Origin: Candidatus Deferrimicrobiaceae bacterium
GTDB taxonomy: Bacteria > Desulfobacterota > Deferrimicrobia > Deferrimicrobiales > Deferrimicrobiaceae
DNA: 64,000 nt
NCBI GenBank assembly: GCA_036504035.1
Contig: DASXVV010000009.1
Location: forward strand, 372,001 to 436,000
Direction of reading: 5' to 3'
Shown: positions 19,156 to 31,281 of the stretch, one piece after another
Position numbering within the stretch: the stretch's first letter is position 1
Layout of the letters: each line of letters starts with the position of its first letter
Program-made: the position numbers and the translations under genes
Notes under the pieces: generated by a model
The model's input: the letters and a program-made list of their open reading frames with translations, nothing else
Databases searched by the model: none
What the model was told of the DNA's origin: nothing

Positions 19156-20520
19156 TCAGCGGGCGACGAGCGGAAGCAGGTAGTCCATCAGTTCGCCGCG
19201 CGTATAGGTCAGCCGGTAGCGTGCCTCGAACACGTCGTGGGTACTGTTCTGGAGATCGATCCGGGCCCGCGTCAGCAGCGTTTGGGCGTCGATCTGCTCG
19301 GTGGAGATCGCGATGCCCTCCCGGTAGCGGTCGTCCTGGATCCGCAGGTTCTCGGTCGCGGCCGTTACGGCCCTTTCGGCGGCCTCACGACGCTGCACCG
19401 CCTCGCGCAGGGCGAGGTGCGCCGCCTTGACATCAAGCGCGATCGTGTCCTTGAGGAGCGCGAGTTCGGATTCGCGCCGGTCGACTTGGCGTTGCGCCTG
19501 CCTCCGGGCGACCTGGTCGGCGTTCCCGGCGAACAGGTTGATGCGCCCGCCGATCAAAAGGGAAAAAAGGTTGTGGTTGGGGTTGTACCCGTTGCTGTCG
19601 TAGGCGTAGCCGGCGCGCCCGAAAAAGGTCGGCCCGAATTCGGCATCGGCCGCGCGGGCGGCTTCCCGCCCTTCCCGGATCGCGCCTTCCTGCGCCCGGA
19701 TCTCGCGACGCTGGTTCGATGCGGCCAGGACGCTGTCGGCCTGACCGGGAACCGCCGCAAGCGGGACCGGGATATCGCCCGCGTCGGGGAGTACGGCCCG
19801 TTCGCCGGAAATTCCCATCCGGAGCGCCAGCCGGGACCGGGCGATCTCGACCCGGTTCTCGGCGGCGACCAGCGCCGCCTCGGCGTTGGCGACCGAGACA
19901 TCGGCCGCCAGCAAGTCGTTCCTCGCCACGGATCCCTGATCGTAGAGATCACCCGAGACCTTGCGATGCTCGCGCGCAAGGACGAGGGATTCGGCTGCCA
20001 CCGCCTTGAGCCCTTCGGAGCGACGCGCCGTGATGAAGGCGCCGATAACCTCGAGCGCCTGCCGCTCGCGGGCGACGGCGGCAGCCTCGTTCGCGCCGTC
20101 GGCGCGGGCGTCCGCTTGCCCGATGCGGGCCGAGGTGCGGCCGTAGTCGTAGAGCGTCTGCTCGGCGGTCACCCGGATCCCGAAAATGTCCCGGTCGGCG
20201 GTGTTGACCGGGAAGCCGTTGATGATGGCCCCCGGCTGCGCGGACAGCATGGTGAGGTCGGCCCCCGCATCGACCCGGGGAAGGTACCCGGCCCTGGCCC
20301 GTGCCATCCCGAGACGGGCGACGCCGGCGTCGATGTCGGCGGCCTCGAGTTCGCGCGCGTGGCCCAGGGCGTAGCGGAGCGACTCGACCAGCGTGACGGG
20401 CTGCCCGCCTGCAAGCGCCTCGAACGCCGCCGGAGGCGCCGTCGCCGTGGGCGCGGCGTAAGCCGTGGTTGCAAGCAGGAAGGGCAAGGCGATCGATGGA
20501 AGACGGTTGCGCTTTCGCAT
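19156..20520 (-). CDS. TolC family outer-membrane efflux protein
   Basis: A 454-residue protein with a Sec signal (ending TTAYA) and two copies of the TolC/OEP coiled-coil repeat, at about residues 40-240 and 250-440. Alpha-helical heptads such as ALVAAENRVEIARSRLALRMG alternate with beta strands such as INLFAGNADQVARRQAQRQVD. It would form the trimeric outer-membrane channel of an RND, ABC or type I export system. No adaptor or pump genes are adjacent. It lies between the oxidase gene and glnA. I see only a weak RBS. Confidence 0.9.
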   Translation of the reverse strand: MRKRNRLPSIALPFLLATTAYAAPTATAPPAAFEALAGGQPVTLVESLRYALGHARELEAADIDAGVARLGMARARAGYLPRVDAGADLTMLSAQPGAIINGFPVNTADRDIFGIRVTAEQTLYDYGRTSARIGQADARADGANEAAAVARERQALEVIGAFITARRSEGLKAVAAESLVLAREHRKVSGDLYDQGSVARNDLLAADVSVANAEAALVAAENRVEIARSRLALRMGISGERAVLPDAGDIPVPLAAVPGQADSVLAASNQRREIRAQEGAIREGREAARAADAEFGPTFFGRAGYAYDSNGYNPNHNLFSLLIGGRINLFAGNADQVARRQAQRQVDRRESELALLKDTIALDVKAAHLALREAVQRREAAERAVTAATENLRIQDDRYREGIAISTEQIDAQTLLTRARIDLQNSTHDVFEARYRLTYTRGELMDYLLPLVAR

Positions 20521-20569
20521 GCGGTAGAGGATAGCGCCAAATATGCCGGGTGGGAAGGGTGCCGGACGC

Positions 20570-20599
20570 GGAAAGGGGGCCGTGACGGGCCCCCTTTCC
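20570..20599 (-). terminator. Strong hairpin downstream of glnA, likely terminator
   Basis: A perfect 12-bp inverted repeat, GGAAAGGGGGCC and GGCCCCCTTTCC, with a six-base loop, sits 32 bases after the glnA stop and 50 bases before tolC. No T-run follows on the minus strand, so it may be a Rho-assisted or processing hairpin rather than a classical terminator. Confidence 0.6.
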
Positions 20600-20631
20600 T
20601 TGCGATCCGATCGTTGCTTTATTCGCCGGAC

Positions 20632-22044
<1,413 letters not shown>

Positions 22045-22092
22045 GCCTTCCTCCTGAAATATTATTTTTGTGGCGGGAAGCGGACGTCCGGG

Positions 22093-22437
<345 letters not shown>

Positions 22438-22460
22438 TCACCTCCCGGTTCGCATGGGTA

Positions 22461-22476
22461 AGCAACAGGCATGCCA
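22461..22476 (-). promoter_or_regulatory. Sigma-54 promoter of glnB-glnA
   Basis: The minus strand reads TGGCATGCCTGTTGCT, matching TGGCACG-N4-TTGCW at all conserved positions except one, with exact GG-N10-GC spacing. The start point would fall about 19 bases before the glnB ATG. This is consistent with NtrC/RpoN nitrogen control, which is known for glnBA in proteobacteria. Confidence 0.8.
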
Positions 22477-22588
22477 GGCCGGGCTACGCGACCGGCCTAT
22501 CTGAATTTCTTTACGGATTCGATGGGTTTCGAAGGTCGCCCGGTTCGCCGCAATAAACGGCCTGAGGCGTGCCGCGAGACCCGTTGCC

Positions 22589-22616
22589 TAAAAGTCGATC
22601 ACGATCTGCCCGATAA
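22589..22616 (+). promoter_or_regulatory. Sigma-28-like motif facing the plsY 3' end
   Basis: The plus strand reads TAAA, a 16-base spacer, then CCCGATAA, seven of eight matches to the GCCGATAA -10 of sigma-28 and the same spacing as two flagellar promoters in this window. It points into the antisense strand of plsY, and no plus-strand gene follows. It may be a chance match, or the start of an antisense RNA. Confidence 0.3.
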
Positions 22617-22632
22617 ACAGGCAGCCGGTGCG

Positions 22633-23241
22633 TCAGCGTCCGAACTTGCGTTCCTGTCCGGCCACGAGCCGGCGGATGTTTTCGCGATGGGTCCAGAAGA
22701 CCATGACGCCGATCCCCGCCGAAAGCGCAAGGAGAGGGGGAGGGGCGCCAAGCAGCATCATGGCGGGCATCAGGCCCGCCCCGGCGACGAGCGAGCCGAG
22801 CGAGACGTAGCGCGTGGCGGCGAACACGGAGGCGAAAAGGAGAAAGAGGATGCAGGCGGCGGCCGGCGAAAAAGCCAGGACGACGCCGAGCGCCGTGGCG
22901 ACTCCCTTGCCGCCCCGGAAGCCGAGGTAGACGGGAAACAGGTGGCCGAGGAACGCGGCGCCCGCGGCAGCGGCCGGCAGGACGAGATCGCCCGGCGGCG
23001 CCAGCGCCTTTGCCGCGAGTACGGCGGCGGCGCCCTTCGATGCGTCAAGCAGAAGCGTCAGGATGCCGGGCCACTTGCCCAGCGTCCGCGCGACGTTTGT
23101 CGCCCCGATGTTGCCGGAGCCGGTGGCCCGGAGGTCGATGCCCCGATCGAACATTTTCGCCACCAGGACGCCGAACGGAACGGCGCCGAGCAGGTAGGAC
23201 GCCAGCACGAGCGCAGCGGCCGTGAGCCAGGATATCTGCAA
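22633..23241 (-). CDS. plsY: Acyl-phosphate:glycerol-3-phosphate acyltransferase PlsY
   Basis: A 202-residue integral membrane protein with five or more hydrophobic segments. It has the three PlsY motifs: GSGNIGATNVART after the first loop, GFRGGKGVATALG in the middle, and HRENIRRLVAGQE at the C-terminus. It acylates glycerol-3-phosphate with acyl-phosphate to start phospholipid synthesis. Its promoter lies in the gap shared with the divergent cytochrome gene. A CTGCC/GGCAG hairpin lies just after its stop. Confidence 0.96.
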   Translation of the reverse strand: MQISWLTAAALVLASYLLGAVPFGVLVAKMFDRGIDLRATGSGNIGATNVARTLGKWPGILTLLLDASKGAAAVLAAKALAPPGDLVLPAAAAGAAFLGHLFPVYLGFRGGKGVATALGVVLAFSPAAACILFLLFASVFAATRYVSLGSLVAGAGLMPAMMLLGAPPPLLALSAGIGVMVFWTHRENIRRLVAGQERKFGR

Positions 23242-23320
23242 TACGACTTTCCCCTTTCCGGGCGACGATAAAACCGTCCTGCAACACCGTGCATGATATC
23301 AAATAAAACTAAACCGGCGG

Positions 23321-23349
23321 TTTACGAACGATCATTCGTCCTGTAGAAT
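23321..23349 (+). promoter_or_regulatory. Sigma-70-like promoter with palindrome in spacer, for the cytochrome gene
   Basis: TTTACG, a 17-base spacer, then TAGAAT (5/6 -10) on the plus strand. A 16-base near-palindrome (ACGAACGATCATTCGT, 23324-23339, imperfect only at one mirrored pair) fills the -35 edge and spacer, where a repressor would act. The start point would fall within about ten bases of the ATG at 23362. Confidence 0.5.
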
Positions 23350-23361
23350 GACTGCCCTGTC

Positions 23362-24594
23362 ATGAGGAATTATTTCCGCCATATCGCAGCTTCGTTGTCC
23401 ATGGTGCTCGCGGCGGTCGCCTGCCTGCCTTGCGCGGCCTCGCCGGCGCCTGTGCCTGCGTCCGGCTACCAGTCCGCCTCGGTCTGTGTCGAATGCCACC
23501 CGGCGATCTACAAGGCGTGGGCCGCCTCCGAGCACGCGACCGCGTTCACCAGCCCCGAGTTCCAGATCCCCTACGACCGGATCCGCCGGGTCAGCCCCGC
23601 CCAGGCATCCCAGTGCGAGCAGTGCCACAACCCGATGAAGTTCCTCATCGCCAAGGGCGATCCGAAGGCCGACATCTTCAGCCAGGAGGGGGTCGGCTGC
23701 GATTTTTGCCACTCCGTCGAGAGCGTCAACGCCAAGGGTCCGTGGCCCCGCTACCGGGCAAAGCCGGGCATCAAGTTCGGGCCGCAGGGCGGCAACCCGG
23801 CCAACACGGCCCACGTCACCCAGTTTTCGCGCCTCCACATCACGTCCGAATTCTGCGCGGGCTGCCATGAATACCGCAACGAGTACGGCGTCCCGATCCT
23901 CACGACGACCAGCGAATGGGAACAGAGCTTCTACCGGGGTGAGCAGGTCCATTGCCAATACTGCCACCTGCCCGAGCTCTTCGACGCCCGCTTCATAGAC
24001 AAGCAGCAGAAGAAGGGTCCGGTCGACCACGGCATGGTCGGGGGGCACTCCCGCGAGCGCCTCGCCCGCGCCATCCCGATCAAGGCCAACCTCGATTTCT
24101 CGGGCGACGAGGCGCGCCTCACCGTCACCCTCAAGAACGAGACCGTCGGGCACAAGACGCCCTCGGGGCTCCCCATGCACAAGATCCGGCTCGCCTCGAC
24201 GCTCTACGACGCGCAGGGAGCCGTCATCGACCGCAAGGAAGAACTTTTCGAGCGCATCATCGGCGACGGCTCCGGCAAGGCGCTCGAAAAGCCCGAGCAG
24301 GTGTTCACCGAGGGGCGCGAAGTGCTCAAGGATAACCGGATCGGGCCCAAGGAATCGCGCGTGGTCGTCCAGAAGTTCTCGCTGCACGGCGTCACGCCCG
24401 CATCGGCGTCCATCGCCCTCACCTATGAGCGTCCCATCATCGACCTCTCGCCCTCGCTCAAGTCGGTCGAGATGCCGATCTCCCAGCTCACCATTCCGGC
24501 GAAGCCCGAATCGCCGGCGCTCCGCTACCTGATCGTCGCCCTCGTCGTCATCGCACTTCTCGCATTGATCGTCGCCCTCAAGAAACGCAAGTAG
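23362..24594 (+). CDS. Pentahaem c-type cytochrome (cytochrome c554-like), membrane-anchored
   Basis: A 410-residue exported protein. It has a signal peptide (residues 1-26) and five CxxCH haem sites at Cys42, 85, 113, 165 and 198. A haem-free region of about 190 residues rich in beta strands follows, then one C-terminal transmembrane helix (residues 384-405) ending in KKRK. The haem domain resembles the cytochrome c554 family. It is probably a periplasmic electron carrier or reductase held in the inner membrane. The partner and substrate are unknown. No Shine-Dalgarno is visible before the ATG, and the mapped promoter leaves almost no leader, so it may be leaderless. It stands alone, divergent from plsY. 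Confidence 0.88.
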   Translation: MRNYFRHIAASLSMVLAAVACLPCAASPAPVPASGYQSASVCVECHPAIYKAWAASEHATAFTSPEFQIPYDRIRRVSPAQASQCEQCHNPMKFLIAKGDPKADIFSQEGVGCDFCHSVESVNAKGPWPRYRAKPGIKFGPQGGNPANTAHVTQFSRLHITSEFCAGCHEYRNEYGVPILTTTSEWEQSFYRGEQVHCQYCHLPELFDARFIDKQQKKGPVDHGMVGGHSRERLARAIPIKANLDFSGDEARLTVTLKNETVGHKTPSGLPMHKIRLASTLYDAQGAVIDRKEELFERIIGDGSGKALEKPEQVFTEGREVLKDNRIGPKESRVVVQKFSLHGVTPASASIALTYERPIIDLSPSLKSVEMPISQLTIPAKPESPALRYLIVALVVIALLALIVALKKRK

Positions 24595-24669
24595 CCCCTC
24601 AAGACGCCTTCTTCGGGCGCGAGAGGCGAAAAGGACATCCGCCTTGCGATGATCGGGGGAGGGACTTGC

Positions 24670-26028
24670 CTAGGTTTCTTCGGCTTCTTCGCCGCGCGCG
24701 CGCGCCACGCCGGATTCGAACGCGGCACGCTCGACCGCCTCGGCGACCTTCTGGTGCATCTCGAGGTTGAGGATCGACGGGACGAGCTCCCCCGCCTCGG
24801 CGAACGAGCTGATGGTCCGGGCGGCCGCGATCTTCATCCGGTTGTTGATCTTGCGCGCGCGGGCGTCGAGCGCCCCCCGGAACAGCCCCGGGAACGCCAG
24901 CGCGTTGTTGACGCCGCGGCCGTCGGCTGCGAAAGAGGCGCCCGCTTTCCGGGCATCCTCGGGCCTGATCTCGGGATTCGGGTTGGAGAGCGCCAGGATG
25001 ACCTGCCCCTTACGGATGCTTTCGGGAACGATGAGCCCGGGGACGCCGGTCGTGCTGATGACGATGTCGGCAGCGGCCATCACCTCGGGCAGCGTCATCG
25101 GCTTCCCGCCCGCCTTCTCGAAGATCTCGCGCGCCTCGGGGTTGATGTCGACGCCCACCATCTTGCGGACGCCGTAGGCCATGAGCAGCTTGGCGATGCC
25201 CATGCCGGCGGCGCCGAGCCCTACCATGCCCACGACGTCGTTCTTGACCTGCATGCCGGCGTAACGGCTGGCGTTGAGCAGCGCGGCGAGGACGACCACC
25301 GCGGTGCCGTGCTGATCGTCGTGCATGACCGGGATGTCGAGCATGTCGCTCAGCCGATCCTCGATCTCGAAGCACTCGGGCGCCTTGATGTCTTCGAGCT
25401 TGATGGCGCCGAACGTCGGGGCGATCGCGGCGATGGTGCGGATGATCTCTTCGCTGTCCTTGGAGTCGATCAGAATTGGAAAGCCGTTGATGCCGACCAG
25501 GGCGTCGAAGAGCGCCGCCTTGCCCTCCATGACCGGCATGCCCGCGACGGGTCCGATGTCGCCCAGGCCGAGAATGGCGGTGCCGTTGGTCACGATGGCG
25601 ACCGTGTTGCCGATGGCGGTATAGTCGTACATCCGCTCGGGCTTGCGCTGGATGAGGCGGCAGACCTTGGCGACGCCCGGCGTGTAGATCTTGCGGATGA
25701 CGGAAATGCTGTCGATGGGGATGCGCGACTTGACCCGGATCTTGCCCCCCTTGTGAAGTTCGAGGACCGGGTCGATGATGTCGGAGATGATGACGCCTTC
25801 GACCTTGCCGAGCTCTTCAAGGATCGCCTGGAAATGCGTCTCGTCATTTGCGAAGACGGTGACGTCGCGGGTATTGTATTCGATGCCGTAGTTGACCAGG
25901 CGGATATCGCCCAGGCTCCCACCGGCGGCGCCGATGGCGGTGGCCAGGCGTCCGAAGTAGCCCGGCTTGTCGAGAACCATGACCCGGATGTTCTTGACGA
26001 CCTTGTCTACGCCCTTTTCGATCTGCAT
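24670..26028 (-). CDS. Malate dehydrogenase (oxaloacetate-decarboxylating), malic enzyme with N-terminal ACT domain
   Basis: A 452-residue malic enzyme converting malate to pyruvate. An ACT domain occupies residues 12-88 (IRVMVLDKPGYFGRLATAIG). The catalytic part follows with KIYTPGVAKVCRLI, the lysine/aspartate region IKLEDIKAPECFEIE, MHDDQHGTAVVVLAALLNA and the NAD(P) loop GLGAAGMGIAKLL. It ends with ALSNPNPEIRPEDA and NNALAFPGLFRGALDARA. The ACT domain suggests allosteric control by an amino acid or other small ligand. Cofactor choice is not decided by what I can see. The gene is convergent with the cytochrome gene and divergent from ino1. The RBS is weak. Confidence 0.92.
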   Translation of the reverse strand: MQIEKGVDKVVKNIRVMVLDKPGYFGRLATAIGAAGGSLGDIRLVNYGIEYNTRDVTVFANDETHFQAILEELGKVEGVIISDIIDPVLELHKGGKIRVKSRIPIDSISVIRKIYTPGVAKVCRLIQRKPERMYDYTAIGNTVAIVTNGTAILGLGDIGPVAGMPVMEGKAALFDALVGINGFPILIDSKDSEEIIRTIAAIAPTFGAIKLEDIKAPECFEIEDRLSDMLDIPVMHDDQHGTAVVVLAALLNASRYAGMQVKNDVVGMVGLGAAGMGIAKLLMAYGVRKMVGVDINPEAREIFEKAGGKPMTLPEVMAAADIVISTTGVPGLIVPESIRKGQVILALSNPNPEIRPEDARKAGASFAADGRGVNNALAFPGLFRGALDARARKINNRMKIAAARTISSFAEAGELVPSILNLEMHQKVAEAVERAAFESGVARARGEEAEET

Positions 26029-26058
26029 GGCGACATCTTATTACAGTCGAAATCCGTT

Positions 26059-26086
26059 TTGTCAAACAAAGCGCCGGGGGTAGAAT
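26059..26086 (+). promoter_or_regulatory. Sigma-70-like promoter of inositol-phosphate synthase
   Basis: TTGTCA, a 16-base spacer, then TAGAAT: five of six matches in each hexamer. The start point would lie about 60 bases before the ATG at 26154. It is in the gap between the divergent malic enzyme gene and ino1. Confidence 0.6.
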
Positions 26087-26153
26087 AGCGGACCGGCTTA
26101 TCGGATCGAAATTCGCAGGAATACAAAGCAATCCCGACTGGAGCGGATAACGA

Positions 26154-27308
26154 ATGGGCAGCATCAGGTTGGCGATCGCGGGCGTCGGAAATTGCGCCAG
26201 TGCGTTGGTACAGGGCATCGAGCACTATGGGGCCGCCTCCGGTGCTCCGACCGGCGCTTTTTTCGACGGTCTCATCCACCGCGACGTCGGCGGATACCTC
26301 CCCGGCGACATCGAGGTGGTCGCCGCATTCGATATCGACCGGCGCAAGGTCGGCCTCCCCTTGCGGGAAGCGATCTTCGCCGCCCCCAACTGCACTCCCC
26401 GCTTCGTAGAACGGATGCCGGCCGGCGGCCCGACCGTCCGGATGGCCCCGGTGCTCGACGGCGTGGCGCCCCACATGCGCGACTATCCCGATCGGCAGAC
26501 CTTCCTTCCGTCCGATGCGCCTCCGTGCGACGTCGAGGCGGTGCTTCGCGAATCGGGCGCCGAGATTCTGGTCTGTTACATGCCGGTCGGCTCCGAACAG
26601 GCAGTCCGCTTCTACGCCGAGGCGTGCCTTGCCACGGGCGTGAGCCTGGTCAACTGCGTCCCGGTCTTCGTCGTCTCCGACCCGGCGTGGGGCGAGCGCT
26701 TCCGCGAAAAGGGGATTCCGGTGATCGGCGACGACATCAAGTCGCAGCTCGGCGCGACGATCGTTCACCGGGTGCTCGCGAACCTGTTCACCCAGCGAGG
26801 CATCCGGGTCCGCCGCACCTACCAGCTCAACACGGGCGGCAACACCGACTTCCTCAACATGCTGAGCCGGGAGCGCCTCGAGTCCAAGAAGATCTCCAAG
26901 ACCGAGGCCGTAACCTCCGTGCTGGGACACGAGATCGCCGACGACGACGTCCACATCGGGCCGTCCGATTACGTGCCCTGGCAGAAAGACAACAAGCTCT
27001 GCTTCCTGCGGATCGAGGGGGAGGGATTCGGAGGCCTGCCGATCGAGCTCGAGCTTCGGCTCTCGGTCACCGATTCGCCCAACAGCGCCGGCGTCGTGAT
27101 GGATGCGATCCGGTTCTGCCGCATCGGGCGCGACATGGGCATTGCGGGGCCGATGATCGCCCCCGCCGCTTATTACATGAAACACCCGCCGAGGCAGCTC
27201 ACGGACGACGACGCCCACCGGGAGATCGAGGAGTTCCTGGCCGACCATCGCGCCTGGAAAGCCGCGAAAGAAGCGCAACCCAAGACGCCGCACATCGCGA
27301 CCAGGTAA
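26154..27308 (+). CDS. ino1: myo-Inositol-1-phosphate synthase
   Basis: A 384-residue enzyme that isomerises glucose-6-phosphate to inositol-3-phosphate with NAD. It has an N-terminal Rossmann loop (IAGVGNCASALVQGIEHY) and the family blocks GDIEVVAAFDIDRRKVG, LVCYMPVGSEQAVRFYAEA, VPVIGDDIKSQLGATIVHR (the GDD/KSQ catalytic region), LNTGGNTDFLNML and SVTDSPNSAGVVMDAIRFCR. The length and pattern fit the actinobacterial/archaeal prokaryotic type. The product is a precursor of inositol lipids, solutes or inositol glycosides. Its last 110 bases overlap the end of a convergent glycosyltransferase gene. Confidence 0.93.
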   Translation: MGSIRLAIAGVGNCASALVQGIEHYGAASGAPTGAFFDGLIHRDVGGYLPGDIEVVAAFDIDRRKVGLPLREAIFAAPNCTPRFVERMPAGGPTVRMAPVLDGVAPHMRDYPDRQTFLPSDAPPCDVEAVLRESGAEILVCYMPVGSEQAVRFYAEACLATGVSLVNCVPVFVVSDPAWGERFREKGIPVIGDDIKSQLGATIVHRVLANLFTQRGIRVRRTYQLNTGGNTDFLNMLSRERLESKKISKTEAVTSVLGHEIADDDVHIGPSDYVPWQKDNKLCFLRIEGEGFGGLPIELELRLSVTDSPNSAGVVMDAIRFCRIGRDMGIAGPMIAPAAYYMKHPPRQLTDDDAHREIEEFLADHRAWKAAKEAQPKTPHIATR

Positions 27309-28440
27309 ACGGGGCGGCGAGCCGGGCGCATTCCGCCGCAAGCCGCACCCTCAGCGCATCGTCCGAAGCGATCGCCGCCAACGCCGCATCGATCCCGCCG
27401 GGATCGGCAGGATCGTACGCCAGCCCACCCCCTTCGGATCCGACACGCCTTCCCCAGTAGACCGTCCGGGGCGCCACGATCGGCGTTCCGGACGCGATCG
27501 CCTCAAGCGGCACCAGGCCGAACGATTCGTACGGCGACGGGCAGACGACGGCGTCGGCCGCGGCATAGTAGTCCGGCATCGCGTCGTACCTGACCGGCCC
27601 GGCATAGGCCACGCCGCCTCCGCCCGCGTCCCCTGCCGGGGCACGCTGCCCCGCGACCACCCCCGTGACGTCACGTCTTCCGGAAGCCCGCAAACGTCTT
27701 ATCGCGGTTACGGCCTCCTCTGTGTTCTTGGCCGCGTCCGGCCGCGCGGCTACCAGGAACAGGAAGCAGGCAGGGTCGATCCCAAGCCTCCTCCGGGCGG
27801 CTTCGCGCGCAGGGGGATGGCGGAACCGGTCATCGACGCCCGGCGGGATGACGACCCCGCGGGGGGATGCCTCCAATCGCCAGCGCACCGTCTCGGCCAG
27901 GTCGAACGCCGACAGGCAGACCATCGCGTCGACGGAAGCGGCCAACGCTCGTTCGGAGGCCATCCGGATGCACGCATGGGCGTCGGGGACGGTTCCGGGC
28001 ACGCGATGCTTCCGCTCCTCGATCGTGTGGAACATGAAGGCCAGGGGCAGCGCGGACAAACGGCCTGAGCGGGCGCCGCAGACGGCGCGCGCCGCGATCC
28101 CCGACATCCAGTAATGCGCCGACACGGCGCCATACTCGTCGAGGCGATCGCCCACCAGCGTGCGAGCGGCGGAGATGAAGCGCGGCAAGGCGCGCAATGC
28201 CCCTTCCCGGGTCGGGGGCTCCTCCTCCCAGCCGCAAGGCAGGTGCAGCACCCGGACGCCGGGAACCGGCCGCGAGACGGCAACCACGCTTTTCGTGCCG
28301 CGCGTCAACACATCCGTTTCGATACCGCTCGCGGCGAGCGCCGGAAGCAGTCCCGACAGGAATACGTTCATCCCCCCGGAAAGCCCCTTCCCCGGAGGTT
28401 CGTACGGGCAGGTGTGATAGGAAAACAGAAGGTGGCGCAC
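27199..28440 (-). CDS. GT4 family glycosyltransferase, MshA-like
   Basis: A 413-residue retaining GT-B glycosyltransferase. The N-terminus (SYHTCPYEPPGKGLSGGMNVFL) and the SAHYWMSGIAA and HTIEERKH blocks resemble MshA and related sucrose-phosphate-synthase-type enzymes. In MshA the corresponding parts bind the nucleotide sugar and inositol-phosphate. The C-terminal donor site is clear: VCPSPYESFGLVPLEAIASGTPIVA. It starts with GTG at 28440, two bases after the GNAT stop and without an RBS, so it is translated by coupling. It ends an operon with the binding lipoproteins, kinase and GNAT, and it faces ino1. MshA-like specificity is an inference. Many GT4 enzymes share parts of these motifs. Confidence 0.8.
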   Translation of the reverse strand: MRHLLFSYHTCPYEPPGKGLSGGMNVFLSGLLPALAASGIETDVLTRGTKSVVAVSRPVPGVRVLHLPCGWEEEPPTREGALRALPRFISAARTLVGDRLDEYGAVSAHYWMSGIAARAVCGARSGRLSALPLAFMFHTIEERKHRVPGTVPDAHACIRMASERALAASVDAMVCLSAFDLAETVRWRLEASPRGVVIPPGVDDRFRHPPAREAARRRLGIDPACFLFLVAARPDAAKNTEEAVTAIRRLRASGRRDVTGVVAGQRAPAGDAGGGGVAYAGPVRYDAMPDYYAAADAVVCPSPYESFGLVPLEAIASGTPIVAPRTVYWGRRVGSEGGGLAYDPADPGGIDAALAAIASDDALRVRLAAECARLAAPFTWSRCAASWVALLSRLSRRDGRPGTPRSPGGRRRP

Positions 28441-28442
28441 GG

Positions 28443-29438
28443 TCAGGCGCGGGTGATCGTCGCCCGATAGACGGCTCGGTCGACGCCGCCGAGGTCGTAC
28501 TTGTACCGCTCGGTGCCGCGCAGGAAGTCGTACTCCCGGAACCCCTCGGCGATCGCCCGTTCGATGGCGCGCGCGATGAGCACCAGCCCCGCATTCGCGT
28601 CCCGGTGCGCCGGGTCGAACCCGGAATTGTAGAGCAGGAGCCGGTCGCCCGCGACGATCTGGAAAGCGGCCGCAACGTCCCCGGGTTCGCCGGAGAGAAG
28701 CGCCAGCCGCAACGTGCCGTCCTCCGCGAACCTCTGCGCCACCTCGGAGAAAAAGGCCGCCATCGCCTCGGTCATGAACGCAGCCTTGTCGGGATGGCTT
28801 TTCCGGTGCAAATCGAGGAAGGCCGGGAAAGCGGAGGCCACCTCGCCGGGATCGCGGCACACGCGGAAAGAGATCCCGGGCAACGCCTCCCCCGCCCGCC
28901 GCATCTTGCGGCGCAGCTCGTGGCGCGCCTTCTTGTCGAGCCCCTCCACATATTCATCGAAGGAACCCGGCAGCGACATGCAGGGCGATCTTTCGATCTC
29001 CTCGATCTGCAGGGATAATCCTGCAACCGCGCAACGAAGGGCAAGATGCTCGAGCGTAGGCGTTCCGGCGACCAGGTTCTGGAGGACCAGCGGACCCGCC
29101 TCGAGCAAGACGCCAAACTCCCCGATCACGGCGTCCCAGAAAGACGCTTCCATCCCCGGGACGATCAGGGCATCGAGGATGTCCGCGACGTCGGTCCCCC
29201 CCATGAGTTCCCACCCCGGGTACTCGTCCCCCCGTTCGCAGAGGAAGAGGAAGCCGCTTGCAACGCCGGACGATTCCCACCGCGCGATCCGCCGGCGACG
29301 GCCGGATGCGAATGCGATTTCCCATGGCAAGAGGAAGGAAGGGGACAGGAAGGGGGAGCGCGCCGCGGAGCGTTCGTGGACGGATCGCCACTCACCGGCT
29401 TCGATGTCTGTCGCCCGGTCGAGCCATGAGATCGGCAT
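28443..29438 (-). CDS. GNAT-superfamily acyltransferase (Acetyltransf_6 / FemAB-like)
   Basis: A 331-residue protein. The central block KKARHELRRKMRRAGEAL and the C-terminal AFQIVAGDRLLLYNSGFDPAHRDANAGLVLIARAIERAIAEG followed by FLRGTERYKYDLGG match the double-GNAT Acetyltransf_6/BioF2-like family (quoted blocks are within that pattern). Members acylate or aminoacylate polysaccharide or lipid-linked sugars. The start at 29438 is four bases after the kinase stop, and an upstream extension to 29534 overlaps the kinase and lacks an RBS. The acceptor is unknown. Its position before a glycosyltransferase suggests both modify one glycoconjugate. Confidence 0.75.
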   Translation of the reverse strand: MPISWLDRATDIEAGEWRSVHERSAARSPFLSPSFLLPWEIAFASGRRRRIARWESSGVASGFLFLCERGDEYPGWELMGGTDVADILDALIVPGMEASFWDAVIGEFGVLLEAGPLVLQNLVAGTPTLEHLALRCAVAGLSLQIEEIERSPCMSLPGSFDEYVEGLDKKARHELRRKMRRAGEALPGISFRVCRDPGEVASAFPAFLDLHRKSHPDKAAFMTEAMAAFFSEVAQRFAEDGTLRLALLSGEPGDVAAAFQIVAGDRLLLYNSGFDPAHRDANAGLVLIARAIERAIAEGFREYDFLRGTERYKYDLGGVDRAVYRATITRA

Positions 29439-29442
29439 GGCG

Positions 29443-31277
<1,835 letters not shown>

Positions 31278-31281
<4 letters not shown>

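Noticed and set aside
26094-26125. TTATCGGA near ino1 as a sigma-28 promoter on the minus strand
   Set aside because: No TTTA lies 15-16 bases beyond it, so the -35 is missing.
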